64,000 bases of DNA from positions 20,850 to 84,849 of the forward strand of contig JAFVAX010000039.1 of NCBI GenBank assembly GCA_017480285.1, in the 5' to 3' direction. Both the position numbers and the translations under genes were made by a program. The DNA is from Paludibacteraceae bacterium (lineage in GTDB: Bacteria > Bacteroidota > Bacteroidia > Bacteroidales > Paludibacteraceae). Below the pieces are notes generated by a model. The model did no database searches. It worked only from the letters and a program-made list of their open reading frames with translations, and was not told where the DNA came from. Each line of letters starts with the position of its first letter. Positions within the stretch are counted from its first letter, which is position 1. Shown here piece after piece: positions 17,550 to 26,822 of the stretch.

Positions 17550-17689
17550 AACCAAATCGGTAATTAGATTTTATATAAGTACCTTTTGGCGGCATAATGA
17601 CCGATTTGGGTTGAACCGCCAAAATATCTGACCTCCACACTGTAACCCAAACTTTTCGTTCCCTGCTTTTCGCATAAGCGGAAAGCAAC
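17550..17689 (+). promoter_or_regulatory. candidate pseudoknot and alternative-pairing RNA upstream of trpS
   Basis: Two perfect inverted repeats interleave. CCAAATCGGT (17552-17561) pairs with ACCGATTTGG (17600-17609), and TTTTGGCGG (17584-17592) pairs with CCGCCAAAA (17616-17624). The order a-b-a'-b' is that of a pseudoknot. TTTGGGTT (17605-17612) can instead pair with AACCCAAA (17644-17651), and a hairpin GCTTTTCGC/GCGGAAAGC follows at 17667-17689, 24 nt before the trpS ATG. It could be a regulatory leader of trpS; no ligand is suggested by the sequence. Confidence 0.5.
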
Positions 17690-17713
17690 CAAAACGTAAA
17701 AATACTGAATAAT

Positions 17714-18814
17714 ATGATACAGAAACCGAAAATCATACTTACCGGCGACAGACCAACCGGCAGACTGCACATCGGACATTATGTAGGCTCACTACGCCGT
17801 CGTGTGGAACTGCAAAACGATCCCTCGTTCGATAAGATTTTCATAATGATTGCCGACGCACAAGCACTCACCGATAATGCCGACAACCCTGAGAAACTCA
17901 GGCAGAATGTGCTTGAAGTAACACTCGACTATCTCGCTGCCGGACTTGACCCTCAAAAGGTCAATATCTTCATACAAAGTGCAGTACCCGAACTGACCGA
18001 GTTGGCGTTCTACTATATGAACCTTACAACTGTCAGCCGTGTTCAACGCAACCCGACAGTCAAAACAGAGATACAGATGCGCAACTTCGAAGCCAACATA
18101 CCATTAGGCTTCTTCTGCTATCCCGTTTCACAGGCGGCTGACATAACACTCTTCCACGGAACTGTTGTTCCCGTAGGCGAAGACCAAAAGCCAATGATTG
18201 AACTTACCAACGAGATAGTTCGCCGTTTCAATAATACCTATGGTGAAGTGCTCAACGAGTGTGAGATACTGTTGCCTGACAATCAAGCATGTATGCGTCT
18301 TCCGGGTACCGACGGAAAAGCCAAGATGTCAAAATCACTTGGCAACTGTATCTATCTCTCTGACCCCAAAGAGGAGGTGGAAAAGAAAATCAAAAGTATG
18401 TACACCGACCCAACACACCTCAAAGTAACCGACCCGGGACATCTTGAAGGCAATGCTGTCTTTACCTACCTTGATGCTTTCTGCCGTGATGAACATTTCG
18501 AACGCTATTGGCAAGACTATAAGAACCTGCAAGAACTCAAAGACCATTATACCCATGGCGGACTTGGCGATATGAAATGCAAGAAGTTCCTCAACCAGAT
18601 AATGCAGGAATTGCTTGAACCTATCCGTGAACGGCGACACTATTGGGAACAACATATCCCGGAAGTATATGAGATTTTGAAAAAAGGTACGGCTGCTGCA
18701 CAACAAGAAGGACAAAAAACTATCGGGGAAGTACGCCGTGCTATGCGTATCAACTATCTTGACGATGCCGAACTTCAAAAAGAACAAATGCTGAAATATA
18801 CAAAAGCAGAGTAA
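17714..18814 (+). CDS. trpS: tryptophanyl-tRNA synthetase
   Basis: The 366-residue class I synthetase has the HIGH-type motif RLHIGHY near residue 18 and the KMSKS motif (AKMSKSLGN) near residue 204. The region IADAQALTD and the VPVGEDQKPMIELTNEI segment are typical of TrpRS. It charges tRNA-Trp with tryptophan. A structured spacer precedes it, and gene debris follows. It is odd to find it between nqrE and nqrF. Confidence 0.96.
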   Translation: MIQKPKIILTGDRPTGRLHIGHYVGSLRRRVELQNDPSFDKIFIMIADAQALTDNADNPEKLRQNVLEVTLDYLAAGLDPQKVNIFIQSAVPELTELAFYYMNLTTVSRVQRNPTVKTEIQMRNFEANIPLGFFCYPVSQAADITLFHGTVVPVGEDQKPMIELTNEIVRRFNNTYGEVLNECEILLPDNQACMRLPGTDGKAKMSKSLGNCIYLSDPKEEVEKKIKSMYTDPTHLKVTDPGHLEGNAVFTYLDAFCRDEHFERYWQDYKNLQELKDHYTHGGLGDMKCKKFLNQIMQELLEPIRERRHYWEQHIPEVYEILKKGTAAAQQEGQKTIGEVRRAMRINYLDDAELQKEQMLKYTKAE

Positions 18815-18819
18815 TTTGT

Positions 18820-19299
18820 ATGACCGAACATCCAGATTTCATCCCAACTGATTTTACCGAGTTTGACCGCTATATTCGTCAGGGCGAACCTGACCAAAAA
18901 GATCTTTATTCTTACACCACCTGAATGGCGCGAACAACCACAACTTGATAAGAACGGAAAAATAATTACCCCCACAACTACCCCCACAACTACCCCCACA
19001 AGTTATCTTGTAACTCACTTAAATACAGAGAGTAAGTTCTATACTAACAACGAAAACATTATAAATTTGGTTTTAATGGTCAATATACATTCAAACAATT
19101 GATGGAACTTGTAAGACTAAAAGACCGTAAGAATTTTATTGTATATCATCTCACGCCTGCCATCGAGCAACACTTTTTGAAACGACTTTATCCCGACAAG
19201 CCCAACCACCCGAGACAAAAGTATCTGCTTACGGTTAAGGGACTTGCGCTATATAATGAATTAAAACAAAGAATTGAAACAATAGAATTAAAAAAATAA
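18820..19299 (+). pseudogene. remnants of an accessory locus: VbhA-like antitoxin start and AlbA_2-type ATP-binding protein end
   Basis: A frame from ATG 18820 encodes about 34 residues resembling the start of small Fic-antitoxin-like proteins (FDRYIRQGEPDQK), then stops. The following sequence, in shifted frames, resembles the C-terminus of putative DNA-binding AlbA_2/RecG-like proteins: a linker of PTTTPTTTPTSY type near 18970-19010, then FKQLMELVRLKDRKNFI and PDKPNHPRQKYLLT ending at 19299. At least one frameshift separates the parts. The ATPase body is missing. I infer a deletion-decayed accessory gene pair. The family recognition is from memory. Confidence 0.7.
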
Positions 19300-19335
19300 A
19301 ACCATAAAGTTTAATTTTAATAATCAAAAATCACA

Positions 19336-20607
19336 ATGAACACTACAGCAATCCTTCTGAGCATAGGAGTATTTTTGGGAGTAATACTCTTGCTCGTAGT
19401 AGTGCTGCTTGTAGCAAAGAAATATCTTGTTGCAAGTGGTAATGTGAAAGTGAAAGTCAACGGCGACAAGGAGTTTGATGTCCCCGCCGGCGGTTCACTT
19501 CTCTCCACGATGGCAAATGCCGGTGTGTTCCTTCCATCAGCATGTGGTGGAAAAGGTTCATGCGGACAGTGCAAATGCCAAGTGCTAAGCGGTGGCGGTG
19601 AGATACTGCCTACCGAAACCGTACATTTCTCACGCAAACAGCAGAAAGACCACTGGCGTCTCGGCTGCCAAGTCAAGGTAAAACAAGACTTGGAAATAAA
19701 AGTGCCCGAGTCGGTACTTGGTGTGAAAGAATGGGAATGTACAGTTATTTCCAACAAGAATGTTGCATCCTTTATCAAAGAGTTCAAGGTTGCACTGCCT
19801 AAGGGTGAACACATGGACTTCATCCCGGGTTCGTACGCACAAATCAAAATCCCAACTTACGATATTGATTACAACGACTTTGATCGTTCGCTTATCGGTG
19901 ATTTGTATGTGCCTACATGGGAGAAGTTCGGTATATTCGGTCTTAAACAAAAGAACGATACACCTACCATCCGTGCTTATTCTATGGCCAACTATCCCGA
20001 CGAAGGAGATATCATTGCCCTTACCGTTCGTATTGCCACACCGCCTTTCAAACCCAAAGACCAAGGTCCCGGCTTTATGGATGTTCCTTGTGGTATTGCT
20101 TCAACATATATATTCTCCCTCAAACCCGGCGATAAAGTAATTATGTCAGGTCCTTACGGCGACTTCCACCCCGTATTCGATTCCAAGAAAGAGATGATTT
20201 GGGTAGGCGGTGGCGCAGGTATGGCCCCACTGCGTGCACAGATAATGCACATGCTCAAGACACTTAATACTCGTGACCGTGAGATGCACTACTTCTATGG
20301 TGCGCGCGCAATCGACGAAGTGTTCTTCCTTGAGGACTTCCTCGAATTGGAAAAGGAATTCCCCAACTTCCACTTCCATCTTGCTCTTGACCGTCCTGAC
20401 CCCAAAGCAGATTCACTCGGTATTAAATATACTCCGGGCTTCATTGCGCCTGTTATGGGTGATACATACCTCAAACAACACGAAGCACCCGAAGATGTTG
20501 AGTACTACCTCTGCGGACCTCCAATGATGGCAAAAACAGTACTTGACCTCCTGCATTCACTCGGTGTTGAAGACCAGGACATCCGTTTCGATAACTTCGG
20601 CGGATAA
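19336..20607 (+). CDS. nqrF: Na+-translocating NADH:quinone reductase subunit F
   Basis: The 423-residue product has one N-terminal membrane anchor (residues 5-27) and a [2Fe-2S] ferredoxin domain with Cys70, Cys76, Cys79 and Cys111. An FAD/NAD(P)H reductase module follows, with RAYSMANYP for FAD, GGGAGMAPLRAQIMHML for nucleotide, and CGPPMM near the end. It takes electrons from NADH into Na+-NQR. The gene is separated from nqrE by about 2.2 kb holding DUF486, trpS and debris, so it must be expressed from its own signal or by long read-through. Confidence 0.97.
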   Translation: MNTTAILLSIGVFLGVILLLVVVLLVAKKYLVASGNVKVKVNGDKEFDVPAGGSLLSTMANAGVFLPSACGGKGSCGQCKCQVLSGGGEILPTETVHFSRKQQKDHWRLGCQVKVKQDLEIKVPESVLGVKEWECTVISNKNVASFIKEFKVALPKGEHMDFIPGSYAQIKIPTYDIDYNDFDRSLIGDLYVPTWEKFGIFGLKQKNDTPTIRAYSMANYPDEGDIIALTVRIATPPFKPKDQGPGFMDVPCGIASTYIFSLKPGDKVIMSGPYGDFHPVFDSKKEMIWVGGGAGMAPLRAQIMHMLKTLNTRDREMHYFYGARAIDEVFFLEDFLELEKEFPNFHFHLALDRPDPKADSLGIKYTPGFIAPVMGDTYLKQHEAPEDVEYYLCGPPMMAKTVLDLLHSLGVEDQDIRFDNFGG

Positions 20608-20703
20608 TGCTTTTCTACCAAATATGGTAGGAATTATATCAAAGTGGTACTTAAGTCTTTTTAAGTGCCACTTTGTTGTGTTTTATAGAAAAGAAAAGAA
20701 AAA

Positions 20704-20735
20704 TTTGCAAAATTAAAATAAAAATTGTATCTTTG
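20704..20735 (+). promoter_or_regulatory. promoter of the primary sigma factor gene
   Basis: TTTG at 20704-20707 and TATCTTTG at 20728-20735 are 20 nt apart, and the start codon is 28 nt downstream. Confidence 0.85.
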
Positions 20736-20762
20736 TAGGCTAAATTTTGCTTATTTAGAATT

Positions 20763-21623
20763 ATGAGACAATTAAAAATTACCAAATCGATAACCAACCG
20801 TGAGAGCGCCTCGCTTGACAAGTATCTGCAAGAGATAGGTAGAGAGGACCTTGTATCGGTTGAAGAGGAGGTTGAACTTGCCGGACGCATCCGTAATGGC
20901 GACAGGGCTGCTCTTGAGAGATTAACCAAGGCAAACCTGCGTTTTGTGGTGTCGGTGGCAAAACAATATCAAAATCAAGGACTTAGTCTGCCTGACCTTA
21001 TCAACGAAGGCAATCTCGGACTTATCAAAGCCGCCGAGAAGTTCGATGAGACAAGGGGGTTTAAGTTTATCTCTTATGCCGTATGGTGGATACGGCAGTC
21101 CATACTTCAGGCACTCGCTGAGCAGTCGCGTATCGTGCGTCTGCCACTCAACCAAGTCGGTTCGCTTAACAAGATTAACAAGGCATTCTCGCGTTTTGAA
21201 CAGGAACACGAGCGTCGCCCGTCGCCAGAAGAGTTGGCAGAGAGCCTTGACATTCCCGTTGACAAGATTTCCGAGACGCTGAAGATGTCCGGTCGTCATG
21301 TCAGTGTTGATGCGCCTTTTGCCGAAGGTGAAGACAATAGTCTTATTGATGTTATGCCTAACGAAGACTCGCCTAATGCCGACAAGAGTCTTATCAACGA
21401 GTCGCTTGCTACGGAGATAAATCGTGCTTTGGGTACATTGCAAGACCGTGAAGCAGAGATAATACGCTGTTTTTTCGGAATAGGATGTGCGGAAATGACA
21501 CTCGAGGAGATTGGTGAAAGAATGGATCTTACCCGTGAGCGTGTCAGACAAATCAAGGAAAAAGCACTAAAGAAACTCCGAAACGACTCCCGTAGCAAAC
21601 TGCTCAAAACTTATTTAGGATAA
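20763..21623 (+). CDS. rpoD: RNA polymerase primary sigma factor (RpoD, Bacteroidetes type)
   Basis: The 286-residue product is a short sigma-70 protein without region 1.1, as usual in Bacteroidetes. Region 1.2 is at the N-terminus ([20 protein letters not shown]). Region 2 follows with [17 protein letters not shown] and [19 protein letters not shown], region 3 with [12 protein letters not shown], and region 4 with [20 protein letters not shown]. This sigma reads TTTG-N20-TAnnTTTG promoters, and a perfect copy lies in front of its own gene. A strong terminator follows. Confidence 0.97.
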   Translation: MRQLKITKSITNRESASLDKYLQEIGREDLVSVEEEVELAGRIRNGDRAALERLTKANLRFVVSVAKQYQNQGLSLPDLINEGNLGLIKAAEKFDETRGFKFISYAVWWIRQSILQALAEQSRIVRLPLNQVGSLNKINKAFSRFEQEHERRPSPEELAESLDIPVDKISETLKMSGRHVSVDAPFAEGEDNSLIDVMPNEDSPNADKSLINESLATEINRALGTLQDREAEIIRCFFGIGCAEMTLEEIGERMDLTRERVRQIKEKALKKLRNDSRSKLLKTYLG

Positions 21624-21636
21624 TAAGTCGTGTAAT

Positions 21637-21672
21637 AAAGGGTGTGTCGTTAGTAGCAACACACCCTTTTTC
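21637..21672 (+). terminator. rho-independent terminator after rpoD
   Basis: AAAGGGTGTGT at 21637-21647 pairs with ACACACCCTTT at 21659-21669, followed by an extended T-rich run. Confidence 0.9.
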
Positions 21673-21739
21673 TTTTTTTTTTTTCTTCTTATTCTTCTTC
21701 ACATTCCACAGTGTATGTTGTTTTTAAGAACTATAAGTG

Positions 21740-21945
21740 AATTGTGAGTCCTCACCCTGACGCAGGTCAGTATTAGTGTCCTCACCCTAACGCAGGTCAG
21801 GGCCTAAAGAGGGGAACAATAAGGGAATAAAACTTATTCTGATATGCGGTGGCAAAAATGCCACCGAAGTGCACGAAGAAATTATGCATTGTAAATTGTG
21901 AATTGTAAATTGTGAATTGTAAATTGTAAATTGTAAAAAAATCTG
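21740..21945. repeat. repeat-filled spacer between rpoD and the barrel protein gene
   Basis: This part of a roughly 440-bp spacer has two degenerate GACGCAGGTCAG units (about 21755-21800), one inverted GGTGGCA/TGCCACC unit (21846-21877), and a tandem array of the 8-mers AATTGTAA and ATTGTGAA (about 21893-21940). No gene is visible. The last part of the spacer holds the next promoter. Confidence 0.75.
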
Positions 21946-22004
21946 CATAAAACAATAAAAATTTTGTGATTTTACATACTTTTTGCTAATTTTTTTTCAA
22001 AAAG

Positions 22005-22036
22005 TTTGTTTTATTAGGTTTTTTTATGTAAATTTG
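22005..22036 (+). promoter_or_regulatory. promoter of the outer membrane barrel gene
   Basis: TTTG at 22005-22008 and TAAATTTG at 22029-22036 have 20-nt spacing. Confidence 0.85.
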
Positions 22037-22067
22037 CACCCAAAATGTTTTTTATTCGTTAGAATCG

Positions 22068-22901
22068 ATGAAACGTCGTATTAGTATCTTGTTTTTATTG
22101 GTAGCCATGCTTGCCCCATCGGCAGTTGTGTTGGCTTACAACCCCGCAGCGGGAAGTAGTGATTTAATTTGGCGTCGTAAACCTAACCGCCGTACCGGTC
22201 TTTATACCGTCGGTAATAGTAGCGTTCGTAACGGTCTGACATTGAGCGTGAACGGTCTCTATTATTATGGTGATAACGATGCACGTGGTATTGCTTTGTC
22301 CGATGGTTTTAAGTCGAACAACCTCTCTATCTCCGGTTCGCTCGCCTTTGCCTATGTGATGCCACAGTCGCGTATCAGCAATTGGCGATTCAGCCTCAAT
22401 GTAGGTAAGCTCCGTGGTGATAACAGTGATATCCGTCCTACTAACTATCGTAAGTTCAGCTCTTGGTTCGGTGAGATTGCTGCCGGTATAGAAGTGTATC
22501 CTATCCGTAAGGCAGGGTTCTATATCTATGCAGGTATAGGTGTGAACCTCGGTAACCGTAAGTATGAGTTTGTTCGTGGCGGAAAACAGTTTGCTAACAC
22601 TGTAACAGTTGCCAAGGGTGAACACTTTACTTTTGCACCTGTTATACCGATTGAGATTGGCTACGATTTTCGTATAACTAAGAGTTGGGGTCTGCGCCTG
22701 TCTTTGTCTGCTCACCAAGCAGTTGTTGATGCACCACATGTCAATATGGACGGCTATCCGATGTCTCCGTCAGAAGATGCCGGTGGTATAGGTTTCGGTC
22801 GTGGTGGTGGCAACAAGTGGGCTGATGGCTATTTCCAAATCGGTTTGAGCGTTTCATATAATTGGCACAACTGCGAAAAATGCCGTCTCTACGAAGATTA
22901 G
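22068..22901 (+). CDS. outer membrane beta-barrel protein
   Basis: The 277-residue product has a signal peptide (ISILFLLVAMLAPSAVVLA). It then shows alternating beta strands with aromatic belts such as GLTLSVNGLYYYGD, FYIYAGIGVNLGN and YFQIGLSVSYNWH, which fits a small barrel of the type often annotated as DUF6089. It may be a structural or assembly protein of the outer membrane; no substrate can be inferred. Transcription starts from a consensus promoter 31 bp upstream. The tail CEKCRLYED carries a CxxC pair after the last strand. Confidence 0.75.
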   Translation: MKRRISILFLLVAMLAPSAVVLAYNPAAGSSDLIWRRKPNRRTGLYTVGNSSVRNGLTLSVNGLYYYGDNDARGIALSDGFKSNNLSISGSLAFAYVMPQSRISNWRFSLNVGKLRGDNSDIRPTNYRKFSSWFGEIAAGIEVYPIRKAGFYIYAGIGVNLGNRKYEFVRGGKQFANTVTVAKGEHFTFAPVIPIEIGYDFRITKSWGLRLSLSAHQAVVDAPHVNMDGYPMSPSEDAGGIGFGRGGGNKWADGYFQIGLSVSYNWHNCEKCRLYED

Positions 22902-22911
22902 GTCTAATGTC

Positions 22912-22961
22912 CGACTTCCAACAGCGAAGCGGTCTAACTTCCAACAGCGAAGCGGTCTAAA
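22912..22961. repeat. two tandem copies of the CCAACAGCGAAGCG unit
   Basis: The same 23-bp word, ACTTCCAACAGCGAAGCGGT plus three bases, occurs twice in a row in the short spacer. It is also seen near 11440, 35740 and 56050. Confidence 0.8.
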
Positions 22962-22967
22962 TAAAAA

Positions 22968-24188
22968 GTGGCTAACAAACGCAAGATAATTAACGATCCT
23001 GTTTTTGGGTTTATTACTATACCCAACGAGTTCCTGTTTGATGTTTTGCAGCATCCGTTCGTTGAACGGCTGACTCGCATCCGTCAGATGGGACTTAGTT
23101 TTTATGTCTATCCCGGGGCTACGCACACCCGTTTCCTTCATTCTATCGGGGCTATGCACCTTATGCAAGAAGCCGTTGCAGGTCTGCGAATGAAGGGTAT
23201 TGACATCTCACACAATGAGTCTATCGCTGCCTATACTGCCATACTGCTTCACGACATCGGGCACGGACCGTTCTCACATGTGCTTGAACATACTCTCATT
23301 AAAGGTATATCCCACGAGCAAGTGTCGCTCTGTATGATGCAGAAAATCAATGAGCAGATGAACGGGCAACTTGATTTGGCAATCAAGATGTTTACAGGCA
23401 ACTACAACCGCCGTTTTTTCCACCAACTCATCAGTTCTCAACTTGATATGGACCGTCTTGACTACCTCTGTCGCGATGCTTTCTTCTGTGGTGTTAGCGA
23501 AGGTATGGTCGGTTCGGCACGAATACTCAAGATGCTTGATGTCAAAGACGACAGGCTTGTGGTAGAACAAAAAGGTATTTACTCGGTTGAGAAGTTTCTT
23601 GTGGCAAGACGCCTGATGTATTGGCAAGTGTATCTGCATAAGACATCAGTGGCGGCCGAGCAGCAACTCATAAAGATATTGCAAAGAGCCATCTCTTTGG
23701 CAAGAAACGGTAAACAACTTTTTGCAAGTCCGGCGTTAAAGTTCTTCCTTTATAACTCAATCAATTACAACGATTTTTTCTCATCCGACGAACCTCTTTC
23801 AAACTATGCCTTGCTTGACGATTCGGACATACTAACTGCTATAAAAGTATGGTCGGAGTCTGATGATATGGTACTAAGACTTCTGTGTGAAGCATTTCAG
23901 AACCGTCTGCTGTTCAAAGTGCGTCAGTTGGAAAAGCCACTTTCAAAAGATGAGATAGAGCATCTTGAAGCAGATTATGTAAATCGTTTTCACATATGTG
24001 CAGATGAGGCACGATTTTTGTACTCTATTCATTCAGTATCAAAAGATACTTATTCACCCGAAGACGACCAGATAGACATTCTCTTTCGTGACGGCACTAC
24101 CAAAGATATTGCAGAGGCTTCGGATATGCTTAACTTACAGATACTTACTAAACATGTTGAAAAACATTACTTATTCTATTTCGTATGA
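22968..24188 (+). CDS. HD-domain phosphohydrolase
   Basis: The 406-residue product starts at GTG 22968. The metal-binding HD motif is complete: H in [15 protein letters not shown] in [16 protein letters not shown], and a later D in [14 protein letters not shown]. Proteins of this type include dNTP triphosphohydrolase-like enzymes; the substrate is unknown. It overlaps lpxD by 4 bp (ATGA), so it is translationally linked to lipid A genes, an order common in Bacteroidetes. Confidence 0.9.
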   Translation: MANKRKIINDPVFGFITIPNEFLFDVLQHPFVERLTRIRQMGLSFYVYPGATHTRFLHSIGAMHLMQEAVAGLRMKGIDISHNESIAAYTAILLHDIGHGPFSHVLEHTLIKGISHEQVSLCMMQKINEQMNGQLDLAIKMFTGNYNRRFFHQLISSQLDMDRLDYLCRDAFFCGVSEGMVGSARILKMLDVKDDRLVVEQKGIYSVEKFLVARRLMYWQVYLHKTSVAAEQQLIKILQRAISLARNGKQLFASPALKFFLYNSINYNDFFSSDEPLSNYALLDDSDILTAIKVWSESDDMVLRLLCEAFQNRLLFKVRQLEKPLSKDEIEHLEADYVNRFHICADEARFLYSIHSVSKDTYSPEDDQIDILFRDGTTKDIAEASDMLNLQILTKHVEKHYLFYFV

Positions 24189-25213
24189 TATGTTTCCCTG
24201 CTAAAGATATTTCACAACTCCTTCAAGGACGCCTTATAGGTAATCCTGATGTCTTGCTGTCATCGGTGGCAGGACTTGACGAAGCCAAACAAGGCGACCT
24301 CTCTTTCTTGTACGACGACAAATATACTCACCTTCTTTGTTCAACCAGCGCATCTGCTGTACTCGTTTCAGAAAATATAACTTTACCTGAAAACATTAGT
24401 GCCACTATCATCGTTGTAAAGAATGCACGACTTGCAATGGCAGAGTTGCTTGCTCAAGTGAGTAATCAACTTTTCCCGCGTAAGAAAGGCATTGAGCAAC
24501 CTTCGTATGTTTCCGCTTCGTCACAGGTCGGAACAGGTTGTTATATAGGTGCTTTTGCGTATATAGGTGAGAACACAAAGATAGGCGACAATGTGCAGAT
24601 TTACCCACAAGCATACATAGGAGATAATGTTACAATAGGCGATAATACAATTATCTATTCAGGCGTTAAGATTTATTCCCGTTGCTTTGTAGGAAAAGAC
24701 TGCATCATTCATTCAGGTGCTGTTATAGGTGCTGACGGATACGGCTTTGAGTCCGACGGCAATGGCATTCACCATAAGATTCCGCAAATAGGTACTGTCA
24801 TCATAGAAGACGACATTGAGATAGGCGCAAACACTTGCATCGACCGCTCAATGATGGGAAAGACTGTTGTTGGTAAGAACACGAAGATTGACAACCTTGT
24901 GCAGATAGGTCATAATGTGGAAGTAGGGGAGAGCAACCTTATGTGCGCACAAGCAGGCATCGCAGGTTCTACCAAGACGGGCAAACGCTGTCTGTTTACT
25001 GGTCAAGTGGGTGTGGCAGGACATTTGCAGATTGCCGACGAATGTATCTTCGGAGCACAGTCCGGCATCTCGTCATCCGTACGCAAGAAGGGTATTTATT
25101 TAGGCAGTCCGGCTATTGATGCTGCTACTTTCAAACGCTCTGCGGTGGTGTTCAAACATTTGGAACAACTGCAAAGAGATGTGGATAACCTCAAGAAAAA
25201 CATTACACAATAA
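24185..25213 (+). CDS. lpxD: UDP-3-O-acylglucosamine N-acyltransferase
   Basis: The 342-residue product has an N-terminal uridine-binding domain followed by a left-handed beta-helix of hexapeptide repeats, such as [20 protein letters not shown] and [20 protein letters not shown]. The catalytic His is in GIHHKIPQ or the nearby GHNVEV. It adds the second acyl chain to the UDP-glucosamine precursor of lipid A. It overlaps its neighbours at both ends, ATGA before and TAATG after. Confidence 0.96.
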   Translation: MICFPAKDISQLLQGRLIGNPDVLLSSVAGLDEAKQGDLSFLYDDKYTHLLCSTSASAVLVSENITLPENISATIIVVKNARLAMAELLAQVSNQLFPRKKGIEQPSYVSASSQVGTGCYIGAFAYIGENTKIGDNVQIYPQAYIGDNVTIGDNTIIYSGVKIYSRCFVGKDCIIHSGAVIGADGYGFESDGNGIHHKIPQIGTVIIEDDIEIGANTCIDRSMMGKTVVGKNTKIDNLVQIGHNVEVGESNLMCAQAGIAGSTKTGKRCLFTGQVGVAGHLQIADECIFGAQSGISSSVRKKGIYLGSPAIDAATFKRSAVVFKHLEQLQRDVDNLKKNITQ

Positions 25214-26577
25214 TGCAACATACATTACAATCATCTTTTGTCTTAAAAGGCAAGGGCTTGCATACAGGCAAGATGCTTACTGCCACTTTCTCTCCGGCTG
25301 AAGAGAATTCAGGCATCAGGATATGTCGTACAGACCTGCCTGACAAGCCTTGTTATGAGGCTTTGGCAGACCTCGTGTGTGCTACAGAGAGAGGAACAGT
25401 TCTTAAAAAAGGGGATTTTGTTGTAAGCACGGTTGAGCATGCTATGTCTGCCTTGTACGCAATGGGTGTTGACAACTGTCTTATAGAAACCGACGGATCG
25501 GAACTGCCTATACTTGACGGTAGCGCAATGCCTTATGTAGAGAAGATAAAAACAGTTGGATTGCAAGAGCAGCAGGCAGAACAGAAAGTGTTTCAAGTAA
25601 GGCGAAAGATGGTGTATGAAGACGCTTCAGGAACACGCATTGAGATTTTGCCTGACGATGGCTACAGCCTTGATGTGCATATCGACTTCAACTCGCCTTG
25701 CTTGGGCAACTCTTTTGCCTCGCTCACCGACCTCTCGCTTTACGAAAATGAAGTGGCAAGTGCAAGAACCTTCGTGTTTGTTCGTGAGATACTGCCTTTG
25801 CTTCAAAAAGGTCTTATCAAAGGTGGCGACCTTGAGAATGCCGTTGTCATCTACGACCAACCGCTTGAGCAACAGCAGATAGATGAACTCACTTGTCTTA
25901 CTAATCAACCGTCGGTCAGTGCCGAGAAGTTGGGCTATCTGACAGACCTGCGTTGGAACAACGAGCCTGCACGGCACAAACTGCTTGATCTTATTGGCGA
26001 CCTCGCTCTGCTTGGTGCACGACTTCAAGGCAGAATAATCGCAACTCGCCCCGGACATACTGTCAATACCGCTTTCTGTGCCCAACTCAGGAAAGAGTAT
26101 CTTAAGACGCTTGTTATGCCACCGCTTTTCAAGCCCGACCAAAAACCTATTTATGGTATTCAGCAGATAAAAAACATCTTGCCTCACCGTTATCCGCTTC
26201 TGCTTGTGGATAAGATAATGTACATGTCCGAAAATGTCATTGTAGGTCAAAAGAACTTCACAGGCAACGAGGCTTTCTTCAATGGTCATTTCCCGGGCGA
26301 ACCCGTTGTACCGGCGGTGATGTTGCTTGAGGCTATGGCACAGACCGGTGGAATCTTACTCCTGCACGACAAGAAAGATTCGGGTTCGTATAACACTTAT
26401 TTCACTCGTATTGACAAGGCTAAATTCCGTCAGAAGATAGTGCCGGGCGATACTGCTCTTATGCGTATGGAGATAACCGAACCGATGCGGCACGGTATCG
26501 TCAAGATGTTCGGTTATTGCTATGTAGGTGGTGTCCTCGCTGCCGAAGCCGAACTGATGGCAAAGATTTCTAAATGA
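25213..26577 (+). CDS. lpxC/fabZ: bifunctional LpxC deacetylase / FabZ dehydratase
   Basis: The 454-residue fusion is the form usual in Bacteroidetes. Residues 1-300 are UDP-3-O-acyl-GlcNAc deacetylase, with STVEHAMSALYAMGVDN (zinc His), ELPILDGSAMPYV and RHKLLDLIGDLALLG (zinc His/Asp). Residues 310-454 are 3-hydroxyacyl-ACP dehydratase FabZ with ILPHRYPLLLVDKI, FNGHFPGEPVVPAVMLLEAM. It commits UDP-GlcNAc to lipid A and supplies fatty acid synthesis. In related genomes lpxA usually follows directly; here it is 9.3 kb away. Confidence 0.97.
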   Translation: MQHTLQSSFVLKGKGLHTGKMLTATFSPAEENSGIRICRTDLPDKPCYEALADLVCATERGTVLKKGDFVVSTVEHAMSALYAMGVDNCLIETDGSELPILDGSAMPYVEKIKTVGLQEQQAEQKVFQVRRKMVYEDASGTRIEILPDDGYSLDVHIDFNSPCLGNSFASLTDLSLYENEVASARTFVFVREILPLLQKGLIKGGDLENAVVIYDQPLEQQQIDELTCLTNQPSVSAEKLGYLTDLRWNNEPARHKLLDLIGDLALLGARLQGRIIATRPGHTVNTAFCAQLRKEYLKTLVMPPLFKPDQKPIYGIQQIKNILPHRYPLLLVDKIMYMSENVIVGQKNFTGNEAFFNGHFPGEPVVPAVMLLEAMAQTGGILLLHDKKDSGSYNTYFTRIDKAKFRQKIVPGDTALMRMEITEPMRHGIVKMFGYCYVGGVLAAEAELMAKISK

Positions 26578-26720
26578 TCCGGTTTGAAAATTAGAAATAT
26601 TCTCCTCATTCTAACACGTAGCGAAACTGATTGTTCAAACGATGTAAAATAAGAAGGTCAGAATACAAATCTAATGTTTCTCACAGGTTTTGCCGATAAT
26701 GTGAATTTTCTTTGTTTTTG

Positions 26721-26820
26721 TTTGCATAAATAACTAAAAAATAGTATATTTGCAATCAAGTTAAACTTTTGAACATTTTTGTTTAGCAATTTGAACATTT
26801 TTCTATAATCTTTTGAACAT
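26721..26820 (+). promoter_or_regulatory. promoter and three TTTGAACATTT boxes before the ATPase gene
   Basis: TTTG at 26721-26724 and TATATTTG at 26745-26752 (gap 20) form a consensus promoter. Between the predicted start point and the ATG at 26823 are three copies of TTTTGAACATTT or TTTGAACATTT, with 21- to 23-bp periods, near 26767, 26788 and 26812. They look like a regulator- or RNA-binding array in the leader. Confidence 0.6.
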
Positions 26821-26822
26821 TT

